The notes below the pieces were generated by a model. That model had not been told where the DNA came from. It saw nothing but the letters and a program-made list of their open reading frames with translations, and searched no databases. From an uncultured Candidatus Saccharibacteria bacterium (GTDB lineage Bacteria > Patescibacteria > Saccharimonadia > Saccharimonadales > UBA4665), in NCBI GenBank assembly GCA_946482575.1, contig CAMLRZ010000002.1:13136-77135 (forward strand): a stretch of DNA of 64,000 bases. The letters are read 5' to 3'. Positions 19,347 to 28,303 of this stretch are shown in pieces. Made by a program: the position numbers and the translations under genes. The first letter of the stretch is position 1; each line of letters starts with the position of its first letter.

Positions 19347-20205
19347 AAAATCTGGACTAGGCCGCGGATTTGATTCATTAATTCCGCAAGACTTTGACAA
19401 AAGCCTGCTTTTGGATGAGCATGAGCGGATTCAGCATGTTGCCGTTGAAGATCTGCACCCCAACCCGGAGCAGCCTCGTCAACATTTTGACGAAACAGCA
19501 CTGGCCCAGTTAGCCTCTTCGCTGAAACAGTATGGTGTTATTCAGCCGCTAGTTGCTTCGCCGCTGGGTAAGGGCGAGGGCTACTCAATTGTTGCGGGTG
19601 AGCGTCGCTGGCGAGCCGCCCAAATTGCTGGCCTCAAAAAAGTGCCAGTAGTAGTCCGTACTAGCAAAGAACTAGAGCGTTTAGAGATTGCCATCGTAGA
19701 AAACGTGCAGCGCGTTAACTTGTCCCCATTGGAGCAGGCGGTCTCTATTGAGCGTCTGCACCAACAGTTTTCGCTAACCTACGATGCAATTGCCGAGCGC
19801 TTAGGCAAAGCGCCCTCCACAGTTAATAATATTGTGCGACTGCTGCAATTACCTGAGGACGCACGCGCGGCATTACACGAACGTAAAATTTCCGAGGGTC
19901 ATGCTCGATCTATTCTGGCGCTCAAAGATACTCCCGAAAAGCAAATAGAGCTGCTAAAACAGATTCTGCAAAATGACTGGTCTGTTCGACAGGCTGAGCG
20001 CTTTGTAACCTCTGTAAAAGAGGGCTTTAAAGACGCGCCAGCTACTAAAAAGCGCATGAGTACCGAAACACCCGCCACCCAAAAATTGAGTCAGCACATT
20101 GGCACACCGGTGCACATTCGTCGCATGGCCAAAGGTGGTAAGTTGGAAATTGCTTTTAAGTCCGACGAAGAACTCGACAGAATTATGTCACAACTGGGCG
20201 CTTAA
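19333..20205 (+). CDS. parB: Chromosome-partitioning protein ParB
   Basis: 290 aa. GTG 19333 follows an excellent AAGGAGGT eight bases upstream and overlaps the parA stop. The ParB/Sulfiredoxin N-domain includes [11 protein letters not shown] and the CTPase motif [12 protein letters not shown] (about 92-103). A helix-turn-helix region with [20 protein letters not shown] covers about 149-168, and GHARSILAL is near 190-198. It binds parS and clamps DNA with CTP. No parS-like 16-mer was noticed in the window. Confidence 0.95.
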   Translation: MSVNKKSGLGRGFDSLIPQDFDKSLLLDEHERIQHVAVEDLHPNPEQPRQHFDETALAQLASSLKQYGVIQPLVASPLGKGEGYSIVAGERRWRAAQIAGLKKVPVVVRTSKELERLEIAIVENVQRVNLSPLEQAVSIERLHQQFSLTYDAIAERLGKAPSTVNNIVRLLQLPEDARAALHERKISEGHARSILALKDTPEKQIELLKQILQNDWSVRQAERFVTSVKEGFKDAPATKKRMSTETPATQKLSQHIGTPVHIRRMAKGGKLEIAFKSDEELDRIMSQLGA

Positions 20206-20206
20206 T

Positions 20207-20228
20207 CGCACCCGCTAAAAAGAGTGCG
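20207..20228. terminator. Possible terminator between parB and lepB
   Basis: CGCAC (20207-20211) / GTGCG (20224-20228) stem between the convergent genes. It is short, with no strong T tract. Confidence 0.3.
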
Positions 20229-20232
20229 CAAA

Positions 20233-20874
20233 TTAGAATCGCTTGGCGTTGTTCAGCGGCAAGATGCGCATAATTAGTTTGCCCACGACCTGGTCGGTTG
20301 TAATGGGCCCAAAAACGCGTGAGTCAAGAGAGTCAGGGCGGTTGTCGCCGCATACAAAGAGTTGATTTGAGCCAAGCGTGATATCAATATCGCCAGAGGT
20401 GTCACCGATTACTTTGCCGTATTCCATGGTTTTGTCTGGCTTGAATCCATCGGGGTGCTCGTTGTTGTAAACCGTTAACGAGCCATCTTTAACCACTATG
20501 CGATCTCCGGGGAGGCCAATCACGCGCTTAATAAGCTGTTTGTTTGCGCCCGATCCTACACCCTCAAGGTTCTCTTCAGGCTCATTAAATATGATAACGT
20601 CACCTCTATTTGGTACGTACGCGTTGTGGGTGATCTTGGACCACGTTCGTGCTAGTTTCCAGACCACGAGGCGATCGTTATTCTGCAAAGTGGTTTCCAT
20701 GCTAGGGCCATCTACTTGGTACGATTGAAAGACGAATACCGTTAAAAATATGGCAATAATAGGCGCCAATAATAGAATGGAGATAGTAGAAATAATCGAA
20801 CGGACGCTGTCCTTTGACTCCTTATTAGGAGAGGGGGCAACGTATGTCGGCGCTGGTTGTTGATTGTCCTGCAT
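20233..20874 (-). CDS. lepB: Signal peptidase I
   Basis: Cleaves signal peptides of exported proteins at the outer face of the membrane. 213 aa from ATG 20874; the frame is open to 20895. One transmembrane segment (SILLLAPIIAIFLTVFVFQ) precedes the catalytic box GPSMETTL with the nucleophile Ser. The general-base Lys is in KRVIGLPGDRI, and the box III/E region is FVCGDNRPDSLDSR. A TATAGT box lies 9 bp before ATG 20874, favouring that start and a very short leader. It is divergent from the LCP gene. Confidence 0.93.
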   Translation of the reverse strand: MQDNQQPAPTYVAPSPNKESKDSVRSIISTISILLLAPIIAIFLTVFVFQSYQVDGPSMETTLQNNDRLVVWKLARTWSKITHNAYVPNRGDVIIFNEPEENLEGVGSGANKQLIKRVIGLPGDRIVVKDGSLTVYNNEHPDGFKPDKTMEYGKVIGDTSGDIDITLGSNQLFVCGDNRPDSLDSRVFGPITTDQVVGKLIMRILPLNNAKRF

Positions 20875-20923
20875 CAGGCTTAAACTATAGCGCATTTTTG
20901 GTTTTTATGCATCTTTTTGGGCG

Positions 20924-20952
20924 TTTACGAACATACAACTTATGGTTATACT
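20924..20952 (+). promoter_or_regulatory. Promoter of LCP-family gene
   Basis: TTTACG (20924-20929), 17-bp spacer, TATACT (20947-20952). The start ATG 20965 lies only 12 bp beyond, so the leader is about 5 nt. Confidence 0.6.
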
Positions 20953-20964
20953 ACTACTAAGATT

Positions 20965-22656
20965 ATGAGTGATACAAAAGACCCCGCTAACAGTGGGCAG
21001 CAAAAAGCAATTGATGGGGTATTGTTTGGCGATGTACGTCGTCGCCCCAGGACTGGTTTGCCGCGTCGCAGAGCTATAGAGCCGCGGCCAGCGCCAACAC
21101 CATCGGCACCCGCGCCCAAACCTCTCTCTCAGCAGCCAGCGCCCATTTTGCCCAAGCCACGTGATCCAGATGACCTGCCAGATTTGAACGTACCATTAGA
21201 TTTACCCGCAGCACCCCTGAGTAAGCGTGATGCTCGTAGGCAAAAGAAAGCTCAAAAGAAGCGGGCTAAGGCTGGGAAGCCCCGCTTTTGGCGCCATCCT
21301 ATTAAAGCTATAAAATCATGGAGCTGGAAGAAGCGTATTATATGCCTGCTGGTATTGCTGATCTTTTTGGCTGGCGGTGTTTTTGGCTACTTGTTCGTAA
21401 AAGCCTACTTAAACAGTAAAAAAGTTTTTAAGGGTGGCGGTAACGCGATTGCTCTGCAAGAAACGGTTGATCCGAACATGCTCAAGGGTGAGGGTGACGG
21501 CCGCATCAATGTGCTGTTGTTGGGTATCGGTGGTGAGGGCCACGAAGCCCCCGATCTTACCGACACCATTATCGTGGCTAGCATCGACCCCGTAAACCAC
21601 AAGGCCGATCTGTTGAGCATACCCCGTGATTTATGGGTAAAAATCCCTAACCATGGCAGCATGAAAATTAATGCGGCGTATGAAATGGGTAAATACGACT
21701 ACCTTGGAAAGCAAGACTCCAGCAATAGCAGCCAGCAGGCGATTGAAGCTGGATTTAAGACTACAGATAGCATCGTAGAGAGCGTTTTGGGTATCCCCAT
21801 CCACTACAATATGTTGGTGAATTTCTCGGCATTCAAGCAGGCAGTAGATACAGTAGGGGGCATTACCGTTAATGTACCTACCACCCTTTATGATCCTACA
21901 TTTGCTCGTGAGAATGGCGGCAGTTCTATTATTGCGCGGGCCGGTACTCAGACATTTGATGGTGAAACCGCCCTTATGTATGTGCGATCACGTCATACCA
22001 GCTCAGACTTTGCTCGCGCGCAGCGCCAGCGAGCGGTAATCGTGGCTTTGCAACAAAAAATCTTTACGCTGGGCACACTAAGCAGCCCAACTAAGATTTC
22101 GGGGCTGCTCGATACCTTTGGAAATAATGTCGTTACTGATCTTAGCCTTAGCAATGTGAGCCGCCTGGCGACCATTATGAAAAAAATACCCGAAACGAGC
22201 ATCGTGTCCGTGGGGCTGACGGACGCCGGCAGCAACTTCCTGACTACCGATATGGTGAGCGGACAGTCGGTGGTCGTGCCGCTTGCTGGCACCTATGACT
22301 ATGCTGCAATTCAAAACTTTGTTCGTAACAAACTCAAAGATGGTTATTTGGCCAAAGAAAATGCTAAGATTCTGGTGCTAAACGGCACGTCGCAGGTCGG
22401 TTTGGCTGATTCTGTCTCGACAACCCTCAAATCGTACGGTTATAACGTGATCGGTGCTGGCGACGCCCCCACGCAAGCATATAGCAAGACTACCATCGTT
22501 GATTTAACTAAAGGTAAAAACAAGTACACACTCAACTACCTCAAGAAACGGTATAGCGGCGCCAAGACAACAACCACATTGCCAGATAAAACAATTCAAA
22601 CACAAAACGCCGATTTTGTGATAATCTTAGGTGAGGATGAGACCACTAATAGCTAA
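20965..22656 (+). CDS. LytR-CpsA-Psr family cell-wall glycopolymer ligase
   Basis: 563 aa from ATG 20965. The N-terminus is Pro-rich and basic in the cytoplasm, then one transmembrane helix spans about residues 130-152 (IICLLVLLIFLAGGVFGYLF). The LCP catalytic domain follows, with LLLGIGGEGHEAPDLTDTIIV, LLSIPRDLWVKIP and a YVRSRHTSSDFARAQRQR segment carrying the Arg residues that bind the pyrophosphate. A LytR_C domain is near 480-560 (ILVLNGTSQVGLADSV). The family attaches wall polymers to peptidoglycan. The downstream membrane gene overlaps its end. Confidence 0.92.
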   Translation: MSDTKDPANSGQQKAIDGVLFGDVRRRPRTGLPRRRAIEPRPAPTPSAPAPKPLSQQPAPILPKPRDPDDLPDLNVPLDLPAAPLSKRDARRQKKAQKKRAKAGKPRFWRHPIKAIKSWSWKKRIICLLVLLIFLAGGVFGYLFVKAYLNSKKVFKGGGNAIALQETVDPNMLKGEGDGRINVLLLGIGGEGHEAPDLTDTIIVASIDPVNHKADLLSIPRDLWVKIPNHGSMKINAAYEMGKYDYLGKQDSSNSSQQAIEAGFKTTDSIVESVLGIPIHYNMLVNFSAFKQAVDTVGGITVNVPTTLYDPTFARENGGSSIIARAGTQTFDGETALMYVRSRHTSSDFARAQRQRAVIVALQQKIFTLGTLSSPTKISGLLDTFGNNVVTDLSLSNVSRLATIMKKIPETSIVSVGLTDAGSNFLTTDMVSGQSVVVPLAGTYDYAAIQNFVRNKLKDGYLAKENAKILVLNGTSQVGLADSVSTTLKSYGYNVIGAGDAPTQAYSKTTIVDLTKGKNKYTLNYLKKRYSGAKTTTTLPDKTIQTQNADFVIILGEDETTNS

Positions 22657-23386
22657 AATCAAGCCAGCCAACGGTTTCTCGCGAGTTCTACAGGTAAGCC
22701 TGAACGCGCTCCTGCCTCTTGCTGTTTTTATTTTGGTAAGAATTGACTTCGTTCAGCTCGCTTTAATTATTATTTTGTTAAGTAAGTGGCGTATGTTGGC
22801 AGTGCGCGTTCGTTTCTGGCCCGCCAATATCCGCGCGAATGCGGTGGATATTATGGTCAGCGTATCGCTGCTGCTATTCATGGTCAACAGCGGTAGCCAA
22901 ATTGTTCAGCTGCTGTGGGCGGTGGCATATGGCGTATGGTTGATTGCTCTAAAGCCAGCGTCTTCAACACTCATGGTGTCGGTACAGGCGTTTATTGGTA
23001 TGGTCTGCGGTCTTATGGCGTTGTCCGTGGGCTGGGATGCAGCACCACTCTACGGCCTGGTAATAGCCACAGGTTTGATATGTTATCTGGCAGCACACCA
23101 CTTCTTTGATAGCTTTGACGAACCATATGCACGGTTATTATCGTACCTGTGGGGGTATTTGGGCGCGGCGCTAATGTGGGTTCTTGGTCACTGGCTGTTG
23201 TACTACAGCATTGTGTCACAGCCAACGCTCTTGCTCGTGTCACTTGGTTTTGGCCTTAGCGCATTGTACTATCTGGATCACCTAGATAAACTATCAACCA
23301 ATATTCGACGCCAAATTGTGTTTGTTATGTTTGCTATCGTCATTATTGTAGTGGCATTCTCCGACTGGGGAAATAAAATCGTTTAG
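22631..23386 (+). CDS. Polytopic membrane protein of unknown function
   Basis: 251 aa with about eight hydrophobic helices from residue 25 to the end and few charged loops. I do not recognise the family. The start is GTG 22631 (or ATG 22637), overlapping the LCP gene by 26 bp, so it is translationally coupled to it. A role in the cell envelope, perhaps linked to wall-polymer handling, is only a guess from context. Confidence 0.75.
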   Translation: MRMRPLIAKIKPANGFSRVLQVSLNALLPLAVFILVRIDFVQLALIIILLSKWRMLAVRVRFWPANIRANAVDIMVSVSLLLFMVNSGSQIVQLLWAVAYGVWLIALKPASSTLMVSVQAFIGMVCGLMALSVGWDAAPLYGLVIATGLICYLAAHHFFDSFDEPYARLLSYLWGYLGAALMWVLGHWLLYYSIVSQPTLLLVSLGFGLSALYYLDHLDKLSTNIRRQIVFVMFAIVIIVVAFSDWGNKIV

Positions 23387-23421
23387 TGTAAGTGTAAGTC
23401 TGAACATCGTAGAGGAGGGGT

Positions 23422-24759
23422 ATGGAAACTTCGGGAAAGCCTGAAAAAGAAAATATTGAGGCAGAGGCGCAAAAGGCAAAAGAACTGCCGGATATTGAGC
23501 CAATGACTTTCACACCGGGTGAGCCAATACGCAGCGCCAAACCAGCGCCAAACGTTGAGCTCCCTGAGCAAAAACATGGTGACGAAGGTACAGGGTCACA
23601 TCATCATATTCCGGGCCATCGAGTCCGTGTCTTAGCCTTTGTATTTTTGTTTATGCTTAGTATTTCGTCTGGATTCTTTGGCGGCTGGCTGTTTAACCGC
23701 AGCAAAGATGACACCGATACAACACAAACCCAAAAAGTAGTGTTGCAATCGCAAAGCCAGCTTATTAGCAACATTGCCAAGACGGTAGGCGAGAGTGTAG
23801 TGTCTGTGGAGGTGACTTCAACGGCAAGCGCTAGTTCATACTTTGGATTTGGCGGTACTGGCACTCAGCAGAGCGCTGGCACGGGCATTATCTTGAACAA
23901 AAGCGGCCTCATTATTACCAATCGCCACGTTGTTCCCGCTGGCACTCAGAGCGTGAAAGTGATCTTGTCTGACGGTACCACGTACGACAACGTCAAAGTA
24001 GTAGGCCGTACCAGTAGCAACGATAGCCTGGATATTGCATTCCTGCAGATTACAGACACCAAAGGTAAGACATTGTCACCTGCCTCTATCGGGGACTCAA
24101 GCAAGGTGCGCGTGGGCGATTCTGTAGTTGCTATTGGCAACGCCTTGGGGCAATTCCAGAACACCGTAACCTCGGGAATTATTTCGGGCTATGGTCGAAG
24201 CGTAGAGGCTAGTTCGGGCGATAGCAGTTCCGACAGCGAAAGCCTGGACGACTTATTCCAGACAGACGCGGCGATTAACCAAGGTAACTCCGGTGGTCCA
24301 TTGGTTAACTTAGAGGGCGAGGTGATCGGCATTAATACTGCCGTTGCCAGCTCTGCTCAGAATATCGGTTTTGCTATCCCTATCAATGATGTAGCCGGCC
24401 TTATTAAAAGTGTTGAAGAAACGGGTGAGCTAAAGCGTCCGTACCTGGGTGTGGTGTATGTGTCCCTAACCGACGACATTGCCAAGCAATACAGCTTGAG
24501 CGCCAAGCGTGGTGCCTATGTTCCTCCGGCAACAGTATTAGGCCAGGAGACGGTTGTTGCTGGTAGTCCCGCTGCCAAAGCAGGTGTTAAAGAGGGTGAC
24601 ATTATCACCAAAGTTGATGGCACGGCCATTGATGAAAATACCAGCCTCACCAGTCTGTTGGGTAAACACTCAGTGGGCGACAGTGTGCAGCTTACTATCA
24701 ATCGAAGCGGCAAAACGGTTACAATCAACGTGACGTTGGGCAACGCCCCCTCTAGTTAG
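23422..24759 (+). CDS. htrA: HtrA/DegP-type serine protease with PDZ domain
   Basis: Envelope quality-control protease, 445 aa. The cytoplasmic N-terminus has about 68 charged residues. A transmembrane helix lies at about 72-91, and a trypsin-like domain carries the triad: His in TNRHVVPAG, Asp in DSLDIAFLQ and Ser in NQGNSGGPLVN. One PDZ domain covers about 335-440, with the AGSPAAKAGVKEGDII ligand-loop region. AGGAGGGG lies immediately before the ATG. The gene end overlaps convergent prmC by 4 bp. Confidence 0.95.
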   Translation: METSGKPEKENIEAEAQKAKELPDIEPMTFTPGEPIRSAKPAPNVELPEQKHGDEGTGSHHHIPGHRVRVLAFVFLFMLSISSGFFGGWLFNRSKDDTDTTQTQKVVLQSQSQLISNIAKTVGESVVSVEVTSTASASSYFGFGGTGTQQSAGTGIILNKSGLIITNRHVVPAGTQSVKVILSDGTTYDNVKVVGRTSSNDSLDIAFLQITDTKGKTLSPASIGDSSKVRVGDSVVAIGNALGQFQNTVTSGIISGYGRSVEASSGDSSSDSESLDDLFQTDAAINQGNSGGPLVNLEGEVIGINTAVASSAQNIGFAIPINDVAGLIKSVEETGELKRPYLGVVYVSLTDDIAKQYSLSAKRGAYVPPATVLGQETVVAGSPAAKAGVKEGDIITKVDGTAIDENTSLTSLLGKHSVGDSVQLTINRSGKTVTINVTLGNAPSS

Positions 24760-25559
24760 TCACGAGCAAAAAGTTGTACAAGGCCCTCTTTGCGGTCTTG
24801 TACGAACCCCGCTTGTCGGGCAAGCTGTGCAAGCGTATGATGCTGCTCTGGTAGAGCCTCGGTTAGAACAAACCGGGGCTTTTGCGTAGCTGTACCGAGG
24901 TATTGCCAAAAAGCCTTGTAATGATTGAGTCCATCCGCACCCGAAAAGAGTGCCAGCTTTGGCTCTTGCATGGCTGCTTCATTAACAGGGAAATGGTCTG
25001 GCACATACGGCAGGTTAGCCAACAGAACATCTTGGGCAGTGACATCTTGCAAAAGATCACTGTGCTGGAAGGCGACCGGGGCATGCAGGGCCTGGGCGTT
25101 TTTATGCGCTGTCTGGAGGGCTTCGGGACTGATATCGTAGCCTGTAACGCGAGTTTGCGGCAACTCTAGCGCTGCAGTTATTGCCAGGCAGCCAGAACCC
25201 GTGCCAATGTCGGCAATCTGGTCGCCAGCCTTGAGCGGCAATTCCTTTAGTAGCTCGATAATCATTTCAGTCTCAGGGCGGGGCACTAGGACCGTGTTGT
25301 TCACCGCAAAAGTACGACCATAAAATTCAGTCTTACCCCGAATATAGGCTAGGGGGCAGTGACCCTTGCGCGCCAAAATATGTTTTTCTAATACAGTTTG
25401 TTGTTGGGGTGTGAGTTCAGTCTGAGGGTGCGCCAATAGATGGCTGCGGTTAAGGCCCAGCGTATCCTCCAGCAATACCAAACAATCCAATCGTGCAGTA
25501 GGAATGCCTGCCTTTTGTAGGATTGCAGTATTGCTTTGCAGGAACTCACCAACGGTCAT
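24756..25559 (-). CDS. prmC: Release factor glutamine methyltransferase PrmC
   Basis: Methylates the Gln of the GGQ motif in release factors using S-adenosylmethionine. 267 aa. The N-terminal helical domain recognises the RF; the MTase motif I is IADIGTGSGCLAI near residues 108-120. The catalytic NPPY motif appears as NLPY (about 178-181), a conservative variant. It lies 10 bp downstream of prfA, the standard functional pairing. Confidence 0.93.
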   Translation of the reverse strand: MTVGEFLQSNTAILQKAGIPTARLDCLVLLEDTLGLNRSHLLAHPQTELTPQQQTVLEKHILARKGHCPLAYIRGKTEFYGRTFAVNNTVLVPRPETEMIIELLKELPLKAGDQIADIGTGSGCLAITAALELPQTRVTGYDISPEALQTAHKNAQALHAPVAFQHSDLLQDVTAQDVLLANLPYVPDHFPVNEAAMQEPKLALFSGADGLNHYKAFWQYLGTATQKPRFVLTEALPEQHHTLAQLARQAGFVQDRKEGLVQLFARD

Positions 25560-25569
25560 GGCGGGCGGA

Positions 25570-26628
25570 TTACACCTCGTTATTGATCAGTTGGCGTTCG
25601 TAGGCTTGTAGTTGTTCAATGAGGTCGTCGATTTCGCCGTTGAGAGCAGCGGGAATGTTACTGCGCGAATAGCCAATACGGTGATCGGTAATACGGTCTT
25701 GCGGGAAGTTATAGGTACGAATTTTTTCGGAGCGGTCGCCAGAGCCGATCAGTTTTTTGCGGGCATCACTGAGCTGCTTTTGCTCTTCTTCAATTTTGAT
25801 GGCCAGCAAGCGGGAGCGCAGTACGCTCATGGCTTTTTCTTTGTTCTTGATCTGAGATTTCTCGTCTTGGCAAGTCACGATCATGCCGGTCGGAAGATAA
25901 GTGATACGAACCGCAGAGTCAGTCGTGTTTACGGACTGACCGCCATGGCCGCTGGATCGATACACGTCAATGCGCAAATCGCTGGGGTTGATCTCGATAT
26001 CGGTTTCTTCGGCCTCTGGCAACACCGAAACTGTAACGGTCGAAGTATGAATGCGGCCTTGGCTTTCGGTGCTGGGTACACGTTGTACTCGGTGCACGCC
26101 AGCTTCCAGTTTCAGCTGGTGGTAGATGTCGTCACCGCGAACACCAAAAATAATTTCTTTAAATCCACCGACCTCGGATGGTGATTCATCGATCAGCTCT
26201 ACCTTGTAGCGATGTCGTTCTGCCCATCGAACATACATGCGGTACAGGTCGGCTGCAAACAAACTGGCTTCGTCACCGCCCGCAGCAGCGCGAATTTCGA
26301 TTACCACATCGCGGTCATCGTTAGGATCTTTTGGAGTAAGAGCTTCGTGCAGGGAAGTCTCGTTCTTTTCGAGCGCTGGTGTAATGCTTTCTAGCTCGCT
26401 TTGGGCTAGTTCAGCGAGTTCGGCGTCAGAGCCCTGAGCTAATTCTTGAGCCTCTTGGCGCGATTTGAGCAGCCGTGCTCGCTCGTCGAACAAATCTATG
26501 ATACTTTCTAGCTCGCTTTGGCGTTTGGCCAGCTTAGGATATTCTTTGGAACTAAAAATACTGGGGTCGCGCAGACGATCCTGTAGTTGGGCGAGTTCTT
26601 GGCGAAGGGCAGTTTCTTTTTGTTCCAT
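25570..26628 (-). CDS. prfA: Peptide chain release factor 1
   Basis: Terminates translation at UAA and UAG. 352 aa. The tripeptide anticodon region reads [13 protein letters not shown] (PxT class, RF1-type) and the catalytic loop is [17 protein letters not shown] (GGQ). The coiled-coil N-domain is of normal size. It is transcribed with prmC. Confidence 0.96.
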   Translation of the reverse strand: MEQKETALRQELAQLQDRLRDPSIFSSKEYPKLAKRQSELESIIDLFDERARLLKSRQEAQELAQGSDAELAELAQSELESITPALEKNETSLHEALTPKDPNDDRDVVIEIRAAAGGDEASLFAADLYRMYVRWAERHRYKVELIDESPSEVGGFKEIIFGVRGDDIYHQLKLEAGVHRVQRVPSTESQGRIHTSTVTVSVLPEAEETDIEINPSDLRIDVYRSSGHGGQSVNTTDSAVRITYLPTGMIVTCQDEKSQIKNKEKAMSVLRSRLLAIKIEEEQKQLSDARKKLIGSGDRSEKIRTYNFPQDRITDHRIGYSRSNIPAALNGEIDDLIEQLQAYERQLINNEV

Positions 26629-26650
26629 AGTGTTCTTCCTTTAAGTATAC

Positions 26651-26683
26651 AAAAACCGCTTGAATACTTAAATCCAAGCGGTT
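26651..26683 (-). terminator. Terminator of rpmE2
   Basis: Read on the minus strand, AACCGCTTG (26683-26675) pairs with CAAGCGGTT (26662-26654), followed by T-rich sequence. It separates rpmE2 from prfA. Confidence 0.8.
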
Positions 26684-26696
26684 AATTGCATAGACG

Positions 26697-27038
26697 TTAG
26701 CTGTTTTTCTTAGCGTCGTTCTTTTCGGTCTTTGCAGCCTTGCGGGCAACTTGCTTTTGAGCAGCCTTGGCGCGGGCTTCGCGAGCAGCTTTTGCAGCTT
26801 CAGCGCGGGCCTTGAACTTGTCAACGCGACCTTCGATGTCGAGCACGCGTTCTTCACCGGTGAAGAAGGGGTGTGAAGCACTGGTGATGTGCACTTTTAC
26901 CAAAGGATATTCGTTGCCATCGGTCCACTTAATGGTTTCTTCGGTTGCCACAGTAGAACGGGTCAAGAACGAAAAGTCGTTGTTGAGGTCCTGGAATACT
27001 ACTGGGCGGTAGTTCTTAGGGTGTAGTTCTTTCTTCAT
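26697..27038 (-). CDS. rpmE2: 50S ribosomal protein bL31, type B
   Basis: 113 aa from ATG 27038 ([17 protein letters not shown]). The zinc-binding CxxC of type A is absent and the type B hallmark [24 protein letters not shown] is present. After about residue 84 there is an Ala/Lys-rich basic extension not found in short homologues. In other bacteria type B replaces the zinc form under zinc limitation. Confidence 0.93.
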   Translation of the reverse strand: MKKELHPKNYRPVVFQDLNNDFSFLTRSTVATEETIKWTDGNEYPLVKVHITSASHPFFTGEERVLDIEGRVDKFKARAEAAKAAREARAKAAQKQVARKAAKTEKNDAKKNS

Positions 27039-27098
27039 AATCCCATGTATTGTATCTGTTTTTACAGCAAAAGTCAAAGGTGTTTATAAGCGAGAGCG

Positions 27099-28145
27099 CT
27101 ATGCTGGCAAATCGCTCGTTTTAGCCAGTTGCTTAGCCTTTACGCGGCTCCACCAAATTGCTACCACGATAAAGAAGATACCCAGGCCACCAACCAAGAA
27201 TTCAGGCAGAACCACGTGGTACAGCTTAAGAAGCATTACGCTACCCAAGAAGGCGATAGCCCAGTGTGCGCCATGCTCCAAAAAGATGTATCGAGCCAGT
27301 GCGTTGGAGCGAACCAGGTGAATAGTCATGGCACGAACCCAGATTGCACCTGCGCCCAGACCGGCAATAATCAAGATCACGTCGCCAGTTAGTGCGAAGG
27401 CACCAATTACACCGTCCAGCGAGAAGCTGGCATCCAGAATTTCTAGATACATGAATGCCGAAAATGCTGCCAAGCCGACCTTGTGTTTCACGCCAGTTTT
27501 GCTTTCGGCGGTACCCACTGCCGCGTCAATTAACTGCAGGCCGATGTGTAGAGCCATGGCGACAATAGAGGCCAGGAAGATTGTATTGTGGTGAGCAGGA
27601 TCAACAGTAGCGTTAATAATCAACGTGGCGATCAGCATAATAAAGATGGTCACGTTGTCGAACTTGCCCAATTTGCCGAGGTATTTTTCTAGGAACGGCA
27701 ACCAGTGCGTCTTTTTGTTGTAGTCAATAAAGTAGCTCAAGGCGATCATCAGCAGGAATGTGCCACCAAAGGCGCTGATCACTGGCTCGGCTTTAACGAG
27801 CTCCTGCTCATATTCGTGCGGGTGATGTAATGCCAGGTCCACGACGTCGTGGAAGCTGATGCCGGCCGTAAAGGCCACAATAACAATAGGGAGCAAGAAG
27901 CGCACCACAAAGACAGCGATAAAAATACCAACTGTCATAAACAATTTTTGCCAAAACGGCGACATAGTAACCAGGACTTTGCTGTTTACTACCGCGTTGT
28001 CGGCGCTGAACGTGGTCTCTAGTAGGGTCAAAACCAATACGGTGAACAGGGCGGCGACACCCATTTTCCACCCTACAAAGAACCAAATTAAAAGTGTGAC
28101 TGCACCGGCGAACCAGTAAATTTTGAAAAGATCTTTAAAACTCAT
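27099..28145 (-). CDS. DUF475 TerC-like membrane protein
   Basis: 348 aa with about nine transmembrane helices. The signature segments of DUF475 are all present: TFSADNAVVNSKVL, MSPFWQKLFMTVGI, AFGGTFLLMIAL, LEILDASFSLDGVIGAFA and LEHGAHWAI. Acidic residues within helices (SADNA, SLDGV) are the usual proposed metal-binding sites of the TerC superfamily. It has its own near-leaderless promoter. The next gene is a TerF-like VWA protein. A metal-transport or metal-resistance role is inferred from the family. Confidence 0.92.
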   Translation of the reverse strand: MSFKDLFKIYWFAGAVTLLIWFFVGWKMGVAALFTVLVLTLLETTFSADNAVVNSKVLVTMSPFWQKLFMTVGIFIAVFVVRFLLPIVIVAFTAGISFHDVVDLALHHPHEYEQELVKAEPVISAFGGTFLLMIALSYFIDYNKKTHWLPFLEKYLGKLGKFDNVTIFIMLIATLIINATVDPAHHNTIFLASIVAMALHIGLQLIDAAVGTAESKTGVKHKVGLAAFSAFMYLEILDASFSLDGVIGAFALTGDVILIIAGLGAGAIWVRAMTIHLVRSNALARYIFLEHGAHWAIAFLGSVMLLKLYHVVLPEFLVGGLGIFFIVVAIWWSRVKAKQLAKTSDLPA

Positions 28146-28153
28146 ATGAATGT

Positions 28154-28182
28154 ATCATACTTGCTTGACGAAAGCTGCACAA
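28154..28182 (-). promoter_or_regulatory. Promoter of DUF475 gene
   Basis: On the minus strand: TTGTGC (28182-28177), 17-bp spacer, TATGAT (28159-28154), with ATG only 8 bp further (28145). Confidence 0.65.
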
Positions 28183-28221
28183 CCATAGAAATCAGTTTCT
28201 GGGGCTGTAGTTCAGCGCAGG

Positions 28222-28262
28222 TCCGGGCAGGGAGGTGTCACGTGAGTGACCCTGTGCCCGGA
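28222..28262 (-). terminator. GC-rich hairpin downstream of VWA gene
   Basis: TCCGGGCA (28222-28229) / TGCCCGGA (28255-28262), with a further GTCAC/GTGAC stem inside. No T tract follows. It is unlike the local U-tailed terminators and similar in style to hairpins beside the other two GC-rich genes. Confidence 0.5.
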
Positions 28263-28303
28263 CGCTGCTGCCGACTGACGATGAGGATCGTCCGAGAGAG
28301 TTG

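Noticed and set aside
23422..23700. HtrA N-terminus as a fusion
   Set aside because: The charged 68-residue stretch before the membrane helix is a common cytoplasmic tail of membrane-anchored HtrA proteins and has no domain signature.
28202..28216. GGGCTGTAGTTCAGC resembles the 5' end of a tRNA
   Set aside because: Only about 15 bases match; the rest forms a different hairpin, with no T-arm GTTCGANTC or acceptor complement.
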